Positions 35,720-44,524 of a stretch of 64,000 nt of DNA are shown here, piece after piece. Location: positions 496,001-560,000 of the forward strand of contig NZ_CP053833.1 of the NCBI RefSeq assembly GCF_013201935.1. Direction: 5' to 3'. The notes under the pieces were generated by a model that searched no databases, was not told the DNA's origin, and worked only from the letters and a program-made list of their open reading frames with translations. The DNA comes from Arcobacter cloacae. GTDB lineage: Bacteria > Campylobacterota > Campylobacteria > Campylobacterales > Arcobacteraceae. The stretch's first letter is position 1. Every line of letters starts with the position of its first letter. Made by a program: the position numbers and the translations under genes.

Positions 35720-38706
35720 TGAAAAATATTTATGAATTTTTAAAAAATTTAAAAGATGAAAAACGATTAAAAGAGTGTCAACTTTTAATCGTAAACGATG
35801 ACAGACAAGCTCAAATAGCTTCTGATATAGTTTCATTTTTAGGTTTTAAGCCTTTTGTGTTAGCTGATTTTAGAGCAAATTTTGGAGATGATTTACTCTC
35901 TTTTAGTGATGAATTACATGAAATTACAAAAGCTTTAGGAGATTTTTATTCCTATAAAAAACAAGATAAAATCCTAATCTCTCCAATACGAACTATCTCA
36001 TTTTCACTTCCAAAAGAGAAATGTTTTGAAAGTTTTACTATAAATTTTGCAGATACTTTAAAAATTGATGAGTTAAAATCAAAACTTTACAATTGGGGAT
36101 ATTACTTTGTAGATATTGTAACAAGTGAAGGAGAAGTCTCTATTCGTGGAGATATTATTGATATTTGCCCACTTGGAAGTGAAGCAGGATTTAGAATTTC
36201 TTTATTCGATGATGAAGTTGAAAGTATTAGAAAATTTGACATTGAAGACCAAAAATCATCAAAAGAAGAGATAGAAACTATTTCGATAAACCCAGCTTTT
36301 TTAGCTTTAGATGAAAAATCATTTGAAGAGATAAATGAACAAGTTCAAACTGTTTCAAGTGATGCATTTATAAAAGATATTCACTCTTTAGGTTTTTGGT
36401 ATTTAGGTGATTTAGGTGAATATTTATCTCAAAATTTATCTTCATTTATTACCCAAGAAGCTTTAGAAGAGTTAGATGAAGTTTATGTTTTTGAAGAAAA
36501 AAGAATAAACAAAGATAAATTTTTACTCACACCTCAAATTTATAATAGTAAAAACTATCAAGAGATAAATCCAGCAAACATAAAAGAGTTTATCTCTTTT
36601 CATAAAGAGAAAAAAATCACTATCATAAGTGGAACTGAAGCCAAGGTAAAAGGTTATGATTTAGATTTAAATGATAAAAATATCAAATATATTTTTGACA
36701 ATCAAATTATAAATCTTGTAAGTAATGAAGAAGTAATTATTTCTTTAAATAAAGAAATAAAAAAACGAAGAAAGAAAAAAGTAAAACTTGTTCTTGATGA
36801 GTTACAATACAATGATTTTGTAGTTCATGAAAAACACGGTATTGGTCAGTATAAGGGTATTGAACCTGTTACTGTAATGGGTGCAAAAAGAGATTTTGTT
36901 ATTGTTCAATATCAAGGTGAAGATAAACTTTTAATTCCTGTTGAAAATATTGATTTAATTGATAGATATGTAGCTGATGGAAACTCTTATGCGGTTGTTG
37001 ATAAGCTAGGTAAGGGAAGCTTTGCAAAATTAAAAGAAAAAGTTAAAGATAGACTTTTTGCCATTGCAAATGATATTATAAAATTAGCAGCTGCTAGAGA
37101 ACTTGTAAATGGAATTAAAATCAATACAGATAAAAAAATTCTTGAAGATTTCCAAAAAACTGCTGGATTTGAATACACAAAAGACCAAAAAAGAAGCATC
37201 AAAGAGATTTTTGCTGATTTAAGTAGCGGTCGAGTTATGGATAGACTTCTTTCTGGTGATGTTGGTTTTGGAAAAACTGAAGTTGCTATGAATGCTTTAC
37301 TTGCTGTTATACTTGATGGTTATCAAACTATTTTTGTATGTCCAACAACACTTTTGGCAACTCAACACTATCATAGTATTCAAAAAAGACTTGAAAATTT
37401 TGGAATAAGAGTTGCTAAACTTGATGGAAAAACAACAGCAAAAGAGAAAACTTCTATCAAAAAAGGTTTGGAAAACGGGGATATAAAACTTGTTATTGGA
37501 ACTCACTCTTTACTTGATATAAAAACTTCTAATTTAGCTTTAGTAATCATCGATGAAGAGCATAAGTTTGGAGTAAAACAAAAAGAGAAACTAAAACAAT
37601 TAAGAGAAGATGTACATATTTTCTCTATGAGTGCAACTCCAATTCCAAGAACTTTAAATCTAGCCTTATCAAAACTAAAAGGTATGAGTTCACTTCTTAC
37701 CCCTCCAAGTGAAAGATTGGGAGTGAGAACTTATGTAAAAGAGTATAGTGAAAAACTAATCAAAGAGGTTATTTTAAGAGAAAAAAGAAGAGGTGGACAA
37801 CTATTTTATGTTCACAATAACATAGCTTCAATTGAAGCAAAAAAAGCAGATATAGAAGCAATAGTTCCAAATATCAAAATAGATATTATTCACTCTCAAA
37901 TAAAACCTGACCATGCTGAAAAAATCATTGAAGCCTTTGAAAACAAAGAGTTTGATATTCTTCTTGCTACTTCAATAGTTGAATCAGGAATTCATCTTCC
38001 AAATGCAAACTCTATTATCATTGATGGAGCAGATAGATTTGGAATTGCAGATTTACATCAGCTTCGAGGACGTGTTGGACGAAGTAATAAAGAAGGGTAT
38101 TGTTATTATGTAGTTGAAGATAAAAAACAAATCACACCTGATGCGGTAAAAAGACTTGTTGCTTTAGAGTCAAACTCATATTTAGGAAGTGGAACTGCTT
38201 TAGCTCATCAAGATTTAGAGATTCGTGGTGGTGGAAATATCATAGGTGAGGCTCAAAGTGGACATATCAAACAAATAGGATATGGTTTATATCTTAAAAT
38301 GTTAGAAGATACCCTTGCAAGTTTAAGTGGAGAAGATAGGGTTGAAAAGAAATCTGTTGATATAAAACTAGCAATTAGTGCCTATATTAGTGAAGAGTAT
38401 ATCAGTGAAGATAGAGTTAGACTTGAACTTTATAGAAGGCTAAGTAAGGCTAGTGATATACAAAAAGTTTATGCTATCGAAGAAGAGATGGAAGATAGAT
38501 TTGGAAAACCTGATGTTGTTACAAAACAGTTTATAGAACTAATTATCATAAAGATTTTAGCTTTAAAACTTGGAATTCAAACTATTAGTTCTTATGAAAT
38601 GAATATTACATTTACAAAAGCTGATGATACAAAAGAGACAATTAAAAGTCCAAGTAAAGATGATGATGATATTATTGCTACTACGTTGAGGTATCTTAGA
38701 AAATAA
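35719..38706 (+). CDS. mfd: Transcription-repair coupling factor Mfd
   Basis: Removes RNA polymerase stalled at lesions and recruits UvrA. The N-terminal UvrB-like region occupies about the first 340 residues. The RNA-polymerase-interaction domain contains DFVVHEKHGIGQYKGIEPV near 370. The RecG-like translocase has LLSGDVGFGKTEVAM near 513, VIIDEEHKFGVKQKEK near 613 and RGRVGRSNKEGYCYY near 785. The 995 residues are on the short side (E. coli 1148). The GTG start overlaps the methyltransferase stop, so mfd expression may depend partly on the restriction locus transcript. Confidence 0.95.
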   Translation: MKNIYEFLKNLKDEKRLKECQLLIVNDDRQAQIASDIVSFLGFKPFVLADFRANFGDDLLSFSDELHEITKALGDFYSYKKQDKILISPIRTISFSLPKEKCFESFTINFADTLKIDELKSKLYNWGYYFVDIVTSEGEVSIRGDIIDICPLGSEAGFRISLFDDEVESIRKFDIEDQKSSKEEIETISINPAFLALDEKSFEEINEQVQTVSSDAFIKDIHSLGFWYLGDLGEYLSQNLSSFITQEALEELDEVYVFEEKRINKDKFLLTPQIYNSKNYQEINPANIKEFISFHKEKKITIISGTEAKVKGYDLDLNDKNIKYIFDNQIINLVSNEEVIISLNKEIKKRRKKKVKLVLDELQYNDFVVHEKHGIGQYKGIEPVTVMGAKRDFVIVQYQGEDKLLIPVENIDLIDRYVADGNSYAVVDKLGKGSFAKLKEKVKDRLFAIANDIIKLAAARELVNGIKINTDKKILEDFQKTAGFEYTKDQKRSIKEIFADLSSGRVMDRLLSGDVGFGKTEVAMNALLAVILDGYQTIFVCPTTLLATQHYHSIQKRLENFGIRVAKLDGKTTAKEKTSIKKGLENGDIKLVIGTHSLLDIKTSNLALVIIDEEHKFGVKQKEKLKQLREDVHIFSMSATPIPRTLNLALSKLKGMSSLLTPPSERLGVRTYVKEYSEKLIKEVILREKRRGGQLFYVHNNIASIEAKKADIEAIVPNIKIDIIHSQIKPDHAEKIIEAFENKEFDILLATSIVESGIHLPNANSIIIDGADRFGIADLHQLRGRVGRSNKEGYCYYVVEDKKQITPDAVKRLVALESNSYLGSGTALAHQDLEIRGGGNIIGEAQSGHIKQIGYGLYLKMLEDTLASLSGEDRVEKKSVDIKLAISAYISEEYISEDRVRLELYRRLSKASDIQKVYAIEEEMEDRFGKPDVVTKQFIELIIIKILALKLGIQTISSYEMNITFTKADDTKETIKSPSKDDDDIIATTLRYLRK

Positions 38707-38738
38707 AAAGAGAAAGAAAGCACACTTTCTCTTTTTTT
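38705..38738 (+). terminator. Rho-independent terminator of mfd
   Basis: AAAAAGAGAAAG pairs with CTTTCTCTTTTT around an 8-base loop and continues into a run of T. Confidence 0.85.
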
Positions 38739-38792
38739 ATAATAGGAAGAGCTTGTTTGAATTCAAATAGGTTAAAATTTTTAGTTGCTCTT

Positions 38793-38819
38793 ATAATAAA
38801 TTGCTGCAAAATTTATTAT
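38793..38819. repeat. 10-bp hairpin in the mfd/phosphatase convergent gap
   Basis: ATAATAAATT and AATTTATTAT pair around GCTGCAA. This may be the minus-strand terminator for the gene ending at 38859, although its T-tract is poor. Confidence 0.4.
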
Positions 38820-38858
38820 GAAAGAATTATATAAAAATAAAGTGTAAGAAAAGTGTCT

Positions 38859-39860
38859 TTATAAAAATTCTAATTCACAAACAACTTGAGCATGGTCACT
38901 ATTTAATAAAGAGCCATTTTGATTTTTTTGAAGATGCATATCTAATATTTCATAATTTGTAACTTTAGCGATTGAATTTTTATTTTTTTTATCAAAATGT
39001 TTTGAAACAAAAATAAAATCTAAAACATTTCCTTTTCCTGCAAAATAGCTTGTAGGAGTTCTTTTTATACCTTTAAATTCAGGATGAGGATTATAAACTT
39101 TTTTTTCAAAAAGATGATAAGCATCAACTAATAAAAAATCATCTTTTTTTAGTGTTTCATTATGATATCTTTTGTTTGTCAAAGCATCAATAGTTAATGA
39201 AAATTCCCTATCATTTAAATCACATACTAAAATAGAGGGTTTGTTATTTCTTTTTATATCACTAAATAAAGAACTTGCTTCACAAAGTCTTTGTTTTAAT
39301 GACATCGAATAGTTATTTTCTAAAGCAGTTTTTACTTTTGTTAGTTTATCTTCTAATTTTTCATCTTTTGTAAAGATATACTCAAATTCATTTTCTCTAT
39401 TTGATTTAAGATGACAAACATATAGACTAATTTCTAGTTGATTTGGTAAAACTATTGTAGCTTTTATTGGCTCTCTTGCAAATTTAAAAAATCCTTCAAG
39501 ATTATGTTTTTTAAGAGTTGAAAAATCTGTTTGTACTTTTTTTAGATTTTTAATTGGAAACTTTGAAGCAAGAGCAACTGTAGTGCTTATATAGACAGAT
39601 TCATTTTTTTTGTCTATTTTTGCATTATCGATAGTCTTAAAATATTTAAATCCTAATTCAAAAAGTAAATCTTTTAAAGCATCTTTTGAAAAAACCTCTT
39701 GAAAACCTATAATATCACAGTTCATATCTGATATTTGTTTTTTTATCCAAGAGGTTTTTTCTTCCCATTCTTCTTTTGTAAATTTTTCTCTTTTTGTATA
39801 CCATGAAAATGGTGGTTCAACAAATTGGAAAAGGTTAAATGTTCCTACTCTTATTTTCAT
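38859..39860 (-). CDS. Endonuclease/exonuclease/phosphatase (EEP) family protein
   Basis: 333 residues of the metal-dependent EEP fold. GTFNLFQF holds the first Asn, IIGFQEVFS the metal-binding Glu (~54), CHLKSNR the His, VCDLNDR the Asp/Asn pair (~220), LDFIFVSK a further Asp, and SDHAQVVCELEF the final Asp-His. Substrates of the family range from DNA to phospholipids and phosphoinositides, and none can be chosen here. No signal peptide is seen. It starts three bases after the GGDEF protein gene, so the two form a minus-strand operon. Confidence 0.82.
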   Translation of the reverse strand: MKIRVGTFNLFQFVEPPFSWYTKREKFTKEEWEEKTSWIKKQISDMNCDIIGFQEVFSKDALKDLLFELGFKYFKTIDNAKIDKKNESVYISTTVALASKFPIKNLKKVQTDFSTLKKHNLEGFFKFAREPIKATIVLPNQLEISLYVCHLKSNRENEFEYIFTKDEKLEDKLTKVKTALENNYSMSLKQRLCEASSLFSDIKRNNKPSILVCDLNDREFSLTIDALTNKRYHNETLKKDDFLLVDAYHLFEKKVYNPHPEFKGIKRTPTSYFAGKGNVLDFIFVSKHFDKKNKNSIAKVTNYEILDMHLQKNQNGSLLNSDHAQVVCELEFL

Positions 39861-39863
39861 GTT

Positions 39864-41969
39864 TTATTGTATAAAAATACAATTTCTCCCAAGTTTTTTT
39901 GCTTCATAAAGATTATCGTCAGCCTCTTTAAATAATTCATCACTATCTTTTATTTCAATAGCCATTTTTGAAACAGCACCTATTGAAATAGTTACATATT
40001 TAGAGATTTCACTAGCTTTATGTGCTATTTTTAGATTTTCTATATCTTCTTTTATTAATTGAGCAAATTCAATGGTTTTATCTTTTTCTAAAGATGTAAT
40101 TATTGCAAACTCTTCTCCACCAATTCTAAAAGCAAAATCACTTGCTCTATTTGTTTTATTTGCTAATACTTTTGCTACACTCTCTAATACAAAATCACCT
40201 TTTTGATGCCCATAAGTGTCATTATATTGTTTAAAATAATCTATATCAAGAATCAATAAACAAAGAGTTTTATTCTCTCTTTTTGCTCTATTTATCTCTT
40301 CTTCTATTTTATTATTAAAAAATCTTCTATTATATAGTTTTGTTAATTCATCAGTAATTGAAAGTTGCTCAATATATTTTTTATTAGTTATATTATTTCT
40401 AATGGCTGTGAATCCTTCAATTTCATTATTGATTAAAATTGGTGTAATAATTGCATAAACCCAGTAAACTTTTCCATCTTTTGATTTGTTTTTTATTTCA
40501 CCTCTCCACTCTTTACCACTTAAAAGTTGATTCCACATATCTTTATAAAAATCATTTGACGTTTCAGGATGTCTTACTAAAGAGTGAGTTTTTCCTATTA
40601 ATTCATCTTTTGAATATCCAGAAACTTTACAAAAAGCTTCACTAACATCTATAATTATCCCTTCTTTATTAGTTGTTGAAATAATCACATTTTGATTTAC
40701 TATTTGTATATAATCTTGTAGTTTCTTTTCTACCATATTCTTATTTTCAAGAGTTTTATTTAGATTATCAGCAAGGGAAACAAACTCTTTATAGGTTAAC
40801 TCTTCAGTGTTTATTTTTTCATTATTTAGTGAAGCTTTTGAAAATGCTTGAATTAAACTATTAATATTATAATTAATAAAAGTTGACATTCTTTTTGACA
40901 ATAAATAAATAACCACAGCTAAAAGTAAAAATATGATTAACATAGATTTTATTTGGTTATTTATGGTTTTTTTAAACATCTCTTCTTTTCTTTTGATTTC
41001 ATTATCTAGTTCATCTAAATAAACACCACAACCAATAATCCAATTATATTCATTATATTTTTTTACAAATGATACTTTATCAAACTCTTGAGTAGTATTT
41101 GGTTTTTTAAATTTATACTCAAAAAAATCACCATTTTTATTTTTTACAGCCTCTATTTGTTGGTTCATTAACTCAGGGAAAGGATGAGGTTTTGGATCTA
41201 CAATATTCCCTTCAAAAACTAATGTTTTCCCATCATTTGAATTAACAAATATATAGCCACTATTTTCAAATCTTAATGAAGCTATCCAATTTAACAATTC
41301 ATTTTGATTTTTTTCTCTTAATTCATCTATATATTCACCAAGCCCAATATGCCAATTAAATGGTTCAAAAAGTTTTACATAAGATAGTTTTGAATACTGT
41401 TTTGTATCATTTGAATCAGGTTTAATAAAAGTATTCATTAAAAAACCCTCTTTTTTTTCTAAAGCTATTTTGGATTGGTTTTGTATTATGAAATTTCCAT
41501 TATTATCTTTTAAATTCCAAACGTCATGGTATTTATCAAGTTTTATCTCTTTATTAAACAATATGGCTTGACCTTTATTACTATTTATAAAAAAGTAGGT
41601 GTTGTCATTTTCATAAGTTAAATCTTTTAAAGCAAGTGCAATTAAATATTTAATCTCTTCATCAGTTTTTTCATCTTTGTTGATTTCATAAACATTTTTA
41701 GCAATTCCATAGGCTTGATTAACTTTTTCTTTTAATCTTCTTTCAACGCTTTTTTTAAGAAGGTCCTCTTTATGTTCAATTAGGTTATAAACCATTAGAA
41801 CTTCATTTTTAACTTCCTTTTTCTTTTGTTCTGTAAACTCTTTTTTTATGTGAACCATATCATTTTCAAAGTTATTATATTGATATAGTATAGATATTAA
41901 AAAAGCTAACAATAAAGAGGAAAAAGCAGTTAAAAAAATAAATCTTCTTATAAATTTTGATAGTTTCAC
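39864..41969 (-). CDS. Membrane diguanylate cyclase: Cache-Cache-PAS-GGDEF
   Basis: 701 residues. The first membrane span is at ~10-30. An extracytoplasmic double-Cache-like sensor follows, with repeated phrases GYIFVNSNDGKTLVF and WIIGCGVYLDEL. The second span lies at ~343-362, then a PAS domain (VSEAFCKVSGYSKDELIGK), then GGDEF. The active site reads RIGGEEFAII (~615). An RASD inhibitory I-site sits five residues before it, so product feedback is expected. LTKLYNRRFF and DIDYFKQYNDTYGHQ are intact. It should make cyclic di-GMP. The start is GTG, 13 bases from a perfect inverted repeat. Confidence 0.9.
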   Translation of the reverse strand: MKLSKFIRRFIFLTAFSSLLLAFLISILYQYNNFENDMVHIKKEFTEQKKKEVKNEVLMVYNLIEHKEDLLKKSVERRLKEKVNQAYGIAKNVYEINKDEKTDEEIKYLIALALKDLTYENDNTYFFINSNKGQAILFNKEIKLDKYHDVWNLKDNNGNFIIQNQSKIALEKKEGFLMNTFIKPDSNDTKQYSKLSYVKLFEPFNWHIGLGEYIDELREKNQNELLNWIASLRFENSGYIFVNSNDGKTLVFEGNIVDPKPHPFPELMNQQIEAVKNKNGDFFEYKFKKPNTTQEFDKVSFVKKYNEYNWIIGCGVYLDELDNEIKRKEEMFKKTINNQIKSMLIIFLLLAVVIYLLSKRMSTFINYNINSLIQAFSKASLNNEKINTEELTYKEFVSLADNLNKTLENKNMVEKKLQDYIQIVNQNVIISTTNKEGIIIDVSEAFCKVSGYSKDELIGKTHSLVRHPETSNDFYKDMWNQLLSGKEWRGEIKNKSKDGKVYWVYAIITPILINNEIEGFTAIRNNITNKKYIEQLSITDELTKLYNRRFFNNKIEEEINRAKRENKTLCLLILDIDYFKQYNDTYGHQKGDFVLESVAKVLANKTNRASDFAFRIGGEEFAIITSLEKDKTIEFAQLIKEDIENLKIAHKASEISKYVTISIGAVSKMAIEIKDSDELFKEADDNLYEAKKLGRNCIFIQ

Positions 41970-41981
41970 TTGTATAATCTT

Positions 41982-42006
41982 TTTATTTAGATTCTATCTA
42001 AATAAA
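41982..42006. promoter_or_regulatory. 25-bp dyad in the divergent cyclase / Spy-like promoter region
   Basis: TTTATTTAGAT and ATCTAAATAAA are perfect 11-bp inverted arms around TCT. The element lies between the divergent cyclase and Spy-like genes, where a repressor or response regulator could bind. The short 3-base centre suits a protein dyad better than an RNA hairpin. Confidence 0.5.
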
Positions 42007-42072
42007 TATTATTATTTGATATATCTTGTTAAGTTTTCATTAATATAAAATTTAAATATGGTTAATTTGAAA

Positions 42073-42089
42073 ATGTGATAATTTCACAT
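42073..42089 (+). promoter_or_regulatory. Short inverted repeat before the Spy-like gene
   Basis: ATGTGA and TCACAT flank 5 bases, about 20 bases upstream of the start. A TATAAA at 42044-42049 would place this at roughly +17 to +33. It may be an operator or a small leader hairpin. Confidence 0.35.
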
Positions 42090-42109
42090 ATCAAAAAAAA
42101 GGATAAAAA

Positions 42110-42574
42110 ATGAAAACTCAAAACAAGATTTTTAAAGGATTATTAGTAAGTGCTATTTTAGCAGGAGGTTTATATGCTTCAAATTGTGATATGAATAAAA
42201 AAGATAAAGATAGAACAAATTGTGATAAATCAAGTTGTATGATGCAAAAAGGAAAATCTCATAAAGGTTATTATAAAAAAGATGGACATATTTTTGGAAT
42301 GTTCAAAGAGTTAAATCTAACACAAGAGCAAGAAAAAAAGATTGAAGAGATTATTGCCCAAAGTAGAAAAAACAATAAATCACCAAATGAAGCATTTTCA
42401 AAAGATGGTTTTGATAAAGCTAAGTATGTTCAGATTATGAATGAAAAAAGAGATAATATGATAAAATCAAAAGCTGAAATAATAGAAAAGTCTTATGCTG
42501 TTTTAACTCCTAAACAAAAAGAGCAGTTAAAAGTTTTGATAGATTTACAAAATGAGAAAATAGATAAAAAATAA
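42110..42574 (+). CDS. Spy/CpxP-like periplasmic protein
   Basis: 154 residues with a signal peptide ending near LAGGLYAS (~24). A Cys/Lys-rich segment (NCDMNKKDKDRTNCDKSSCM) is followed by a helical domain with two LTxxQ-type motifs, LNLTQEQEKKI and LTPKQKEQLK. These motifs define the Spy/CpxP family of stress chaperones and metal or stress sensors. The cysteines near the N-terminus are unusual and could bind metal. It sits directly upstream of an OmpR-type regulator and a kinase, the same partnership as CpxP with CpxRA, so it may be a target and modulator of that pair. Confidence 0.8.
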   Translation: MKTQNKIFKGLLVSAILAGGLYASNCDMNKKDKDRTNCDKSSCMMQKGKSHKGYYKKDGHIFGMFKELNLTQEQEKKIEEIIAQSRKNNKSPNEAFSKDGFDKAKYVQIMNEKRDNMIKSKAEIIEKSYAVLTPKQKEQLKVLIDLQNEKIDKK

Positions 42575-42599
42575 TAAGATAAGTTTAGAAGGATAAATT

Positions 42600-43280
42600 T
42601 TGATAAAAATTGCGATGATAGAGGATGATTTAGAATTAGCAGAAGTTCTGTGTCAATATTTAAAGCAATTTAATATAGAAGTAACTAATTACGAAGAGCC
42701 ATATTTGGCTCTTTCGTCTTTAAAAATAAATAAATATGACTTAATAATTTTAGATTTAACACTTCCTGGAATGGATGGATTAGATGTTTGTAAAGCAATA
42801 GTAAAAGATTTTGATATTCCTATTATTATTTCAAGTGCAAGAAGTGATATAACTGATAAAGTAACTGCTCTTAAAATGGGTGCAGATGATTATTTGCCAA
42901 AACCTTATGACCCAAGAGAGTTAGAGGTTCGAATAAAAACAATTTTACGAAGATTTAATCACTCAAATAATCAAGAAGATGAAGCTAAAAATAAGATATT
43001 TATTTTAGATGAAGCTAAAAAAGAGATAACAAAAAATAATAAATATATAAAACTAACAGCAGCAGAATTTGAGGTTTTATCACTTTTGATAAAAAGAGAG
43101 GGTTTTGTAATAAGTAGAGAAGATATTTTTGAAAATTCTGATATATTAAATCAGGATTATGAAAGTTCAGGTTCACTTGCTGTTATAATAAATAGAATTA
43201 GACATAAAATTGAAGATAATCCTAAAGAAACAAAATATTTACATACAATAAGAGGAATGGGATATAAATTTATACAATGA
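42600..43280 (+). CDS. OmpR/CpxR-type response regulator
   Basis: 226 residues: a receiver with acidic pocket EDD (~8-10), phospho-acceptor D52 (IILDLTLPGMDG), conserved Ser (SSARS, ~79) and Lys (LPKPYD, ~102), then a winged-helix DNA-binding domain (TAAEFEVLSLLIKREG and HTIRGMGYKF). The start is TTG behind AGAAGGATAAA. It follows the Spy-like gene by 26 bases and overlaps the kinase by 4 bases (ATGA). It probably controls the envelope-stress genes next to it. Confidence 0.92.
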   Translation: MIKIAMIEDDLELAEVLCQYLKQFNIEVTNYEEPYLALSSLKINKYDLIILDLTLPGMDGLDVCKAIVKDFDIPIIISSARSDITDKVTALKMGADDYLPKPYDPRELEVRIKTILRRFNHSNNQEDEAKNKIFILDEAKKEITKNNKYIKLTAAEFEVLSLLIKREGFVISREDIFENSDILNQDYESSGSLAVIINRIRHKIEDNPKETKYLHTIRGMGYKFIQ

Positions 43281-44524
43281 ATAGACAATCAATATTTTTT
43301 ACAATTACAGTTAGTTTTATAATATCAATACTTTTGGTAGTGGTTAGTTTTTTAATTCTTTTAACGCATAATTACAAAACTCAAGAAAATCAACTTTTAG
43401 ATAAATATGTTTATGTTTCAAAAATGGTGAATAAACAAGATTTTAAATTTCAAGAAGGTTTTTTAAAAAATTTAGAAGATATAAATTACACACTTATTTT
43501 GGATAAAGGGCAAATAAATGCAATTACATACAATCCAAAAACAAAGATTTTAGTAGAAAGAATTCATCCAAAACATAATGATATTTTTAGAGTTTTAAAT
43601 CTAAATGATGTGAATTACATTTATATGAAAAGAAGAGGAGATACTATTTTAATAAAAGATGGAGATACTTCAAATAGTGATACTTCTATTTATATTATTT
43701 TAGTTTTTGCTATTTTATTTATTACTATCGTTTTAGTTTATTTAATAACTTTACGAAAATTAATGCCTTTAAAAATCCTAAAAGATAAAGTTAGAACTTT
43801 AGGTGATGAAAATTTTGATTTTGAGTGTTGTAATACTAAAGGAAAAGATGAGGTCTCTTTATTAGCAGTTGAATTTAAAAAATCAGCACAAAAATTAAAA
43901 AATCTAAAAGAAGCTAGAAATATTTTTATTAGAAATATTATGCATGAGTTAAAAACACCAATCACAAAAGGAAAGTTTTTAACTTCATTAGAGCAAAATG
44001 AACAAAATAATGAAAAATTAAAATCAGTTTTTAATAGACTTGAAGCTCTTATAAATGAGTTTGCTTCAATAGAAGAACTAATCTCTTCAAATAAAAATAT
44101 TGATAAAAAGTTTTACTTTTTAGATGATATTATTGATAATGCAAAAGATATTTTGATGATTGAAGATGAAAATATAATTTCAAGATATGAAAATAAAAAA
44201 TTAGAAGTTAATTTTAAACTATTCTCAATTGCTGTTAAAAATCTGATTGATAATGCAATTAAATATTCACCAAATAAAGAAGTGATAATAAAAACAGAAG
44301 ATGAAAATATAATTTTTGAAAATATAGGATTAGAGCTTGAAGCTCCTTTTGAAAAATATTTTGAGCCATTTTTTTCAAATGAAGATAAATCAAAAGACTC
44401 TTTTGGTTTAGGTTTGTATATAGTTCATAATATATTAAAAGCAAATGGATATATTTTAGAATATGAATATAAAAATGAGACAAATAGATTTATTTGTAAA
44501 AAGGAAGAAACATCTACGATATAG
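43277..44524 (+). CDS. Envelope-stress sensor histidine kinase
   Basis: 415 residues. Two membrane spans (~8-30 and ~140-160) frame a short periplasmic sensor. A HAMP-like linker follows, then the H-box IMHELKTPITKGKF (His ~223), N-box NLIDNAIKYSPNK (~318) and a G-box reading FGLGLYIVHNILKANG (~375). It looks catalytically complete. The 4-base overlap with the regulator gene makes a coupled pair. The sensor domain is small, as in CpxA relatives, but its signal is not readable. Confidence 0.9.
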   Translation: MNRQSIFFTITVSFIISILLVVVSFLILLTHNYKTQENQLLDKYVYVSKMVNKQDFKFQEGFLKNLEDINYTLILDKGQINAITYNPKTKILVERIHPKHNDIFRVLNLNDVNYIYMKRRGDTILIKDGDTSNSDTSIYIILVFAILFITIVLVYLITLRKLMPLKILKDKVRTLGDENFDFECCNTKGKDEVSLLAVEFKKSAQKLKNLKEARNIFIRNIMHELKTPITKGKFLTSLEQNEQNNEKLKSVFNRLEALINEFASIEELISSNKNIDKKFYFLDDIIDNAKDILMIEDENIISRYENKKLEVNFKLFSIAVKNLIDNAIKYSPNKEVIIKTEDENIIFENIGLELEAPFEKYFEPFFSNEDKSKDSFGLGLYIVHNILKANGYILEYEYKNETNRFICKKEETSTI

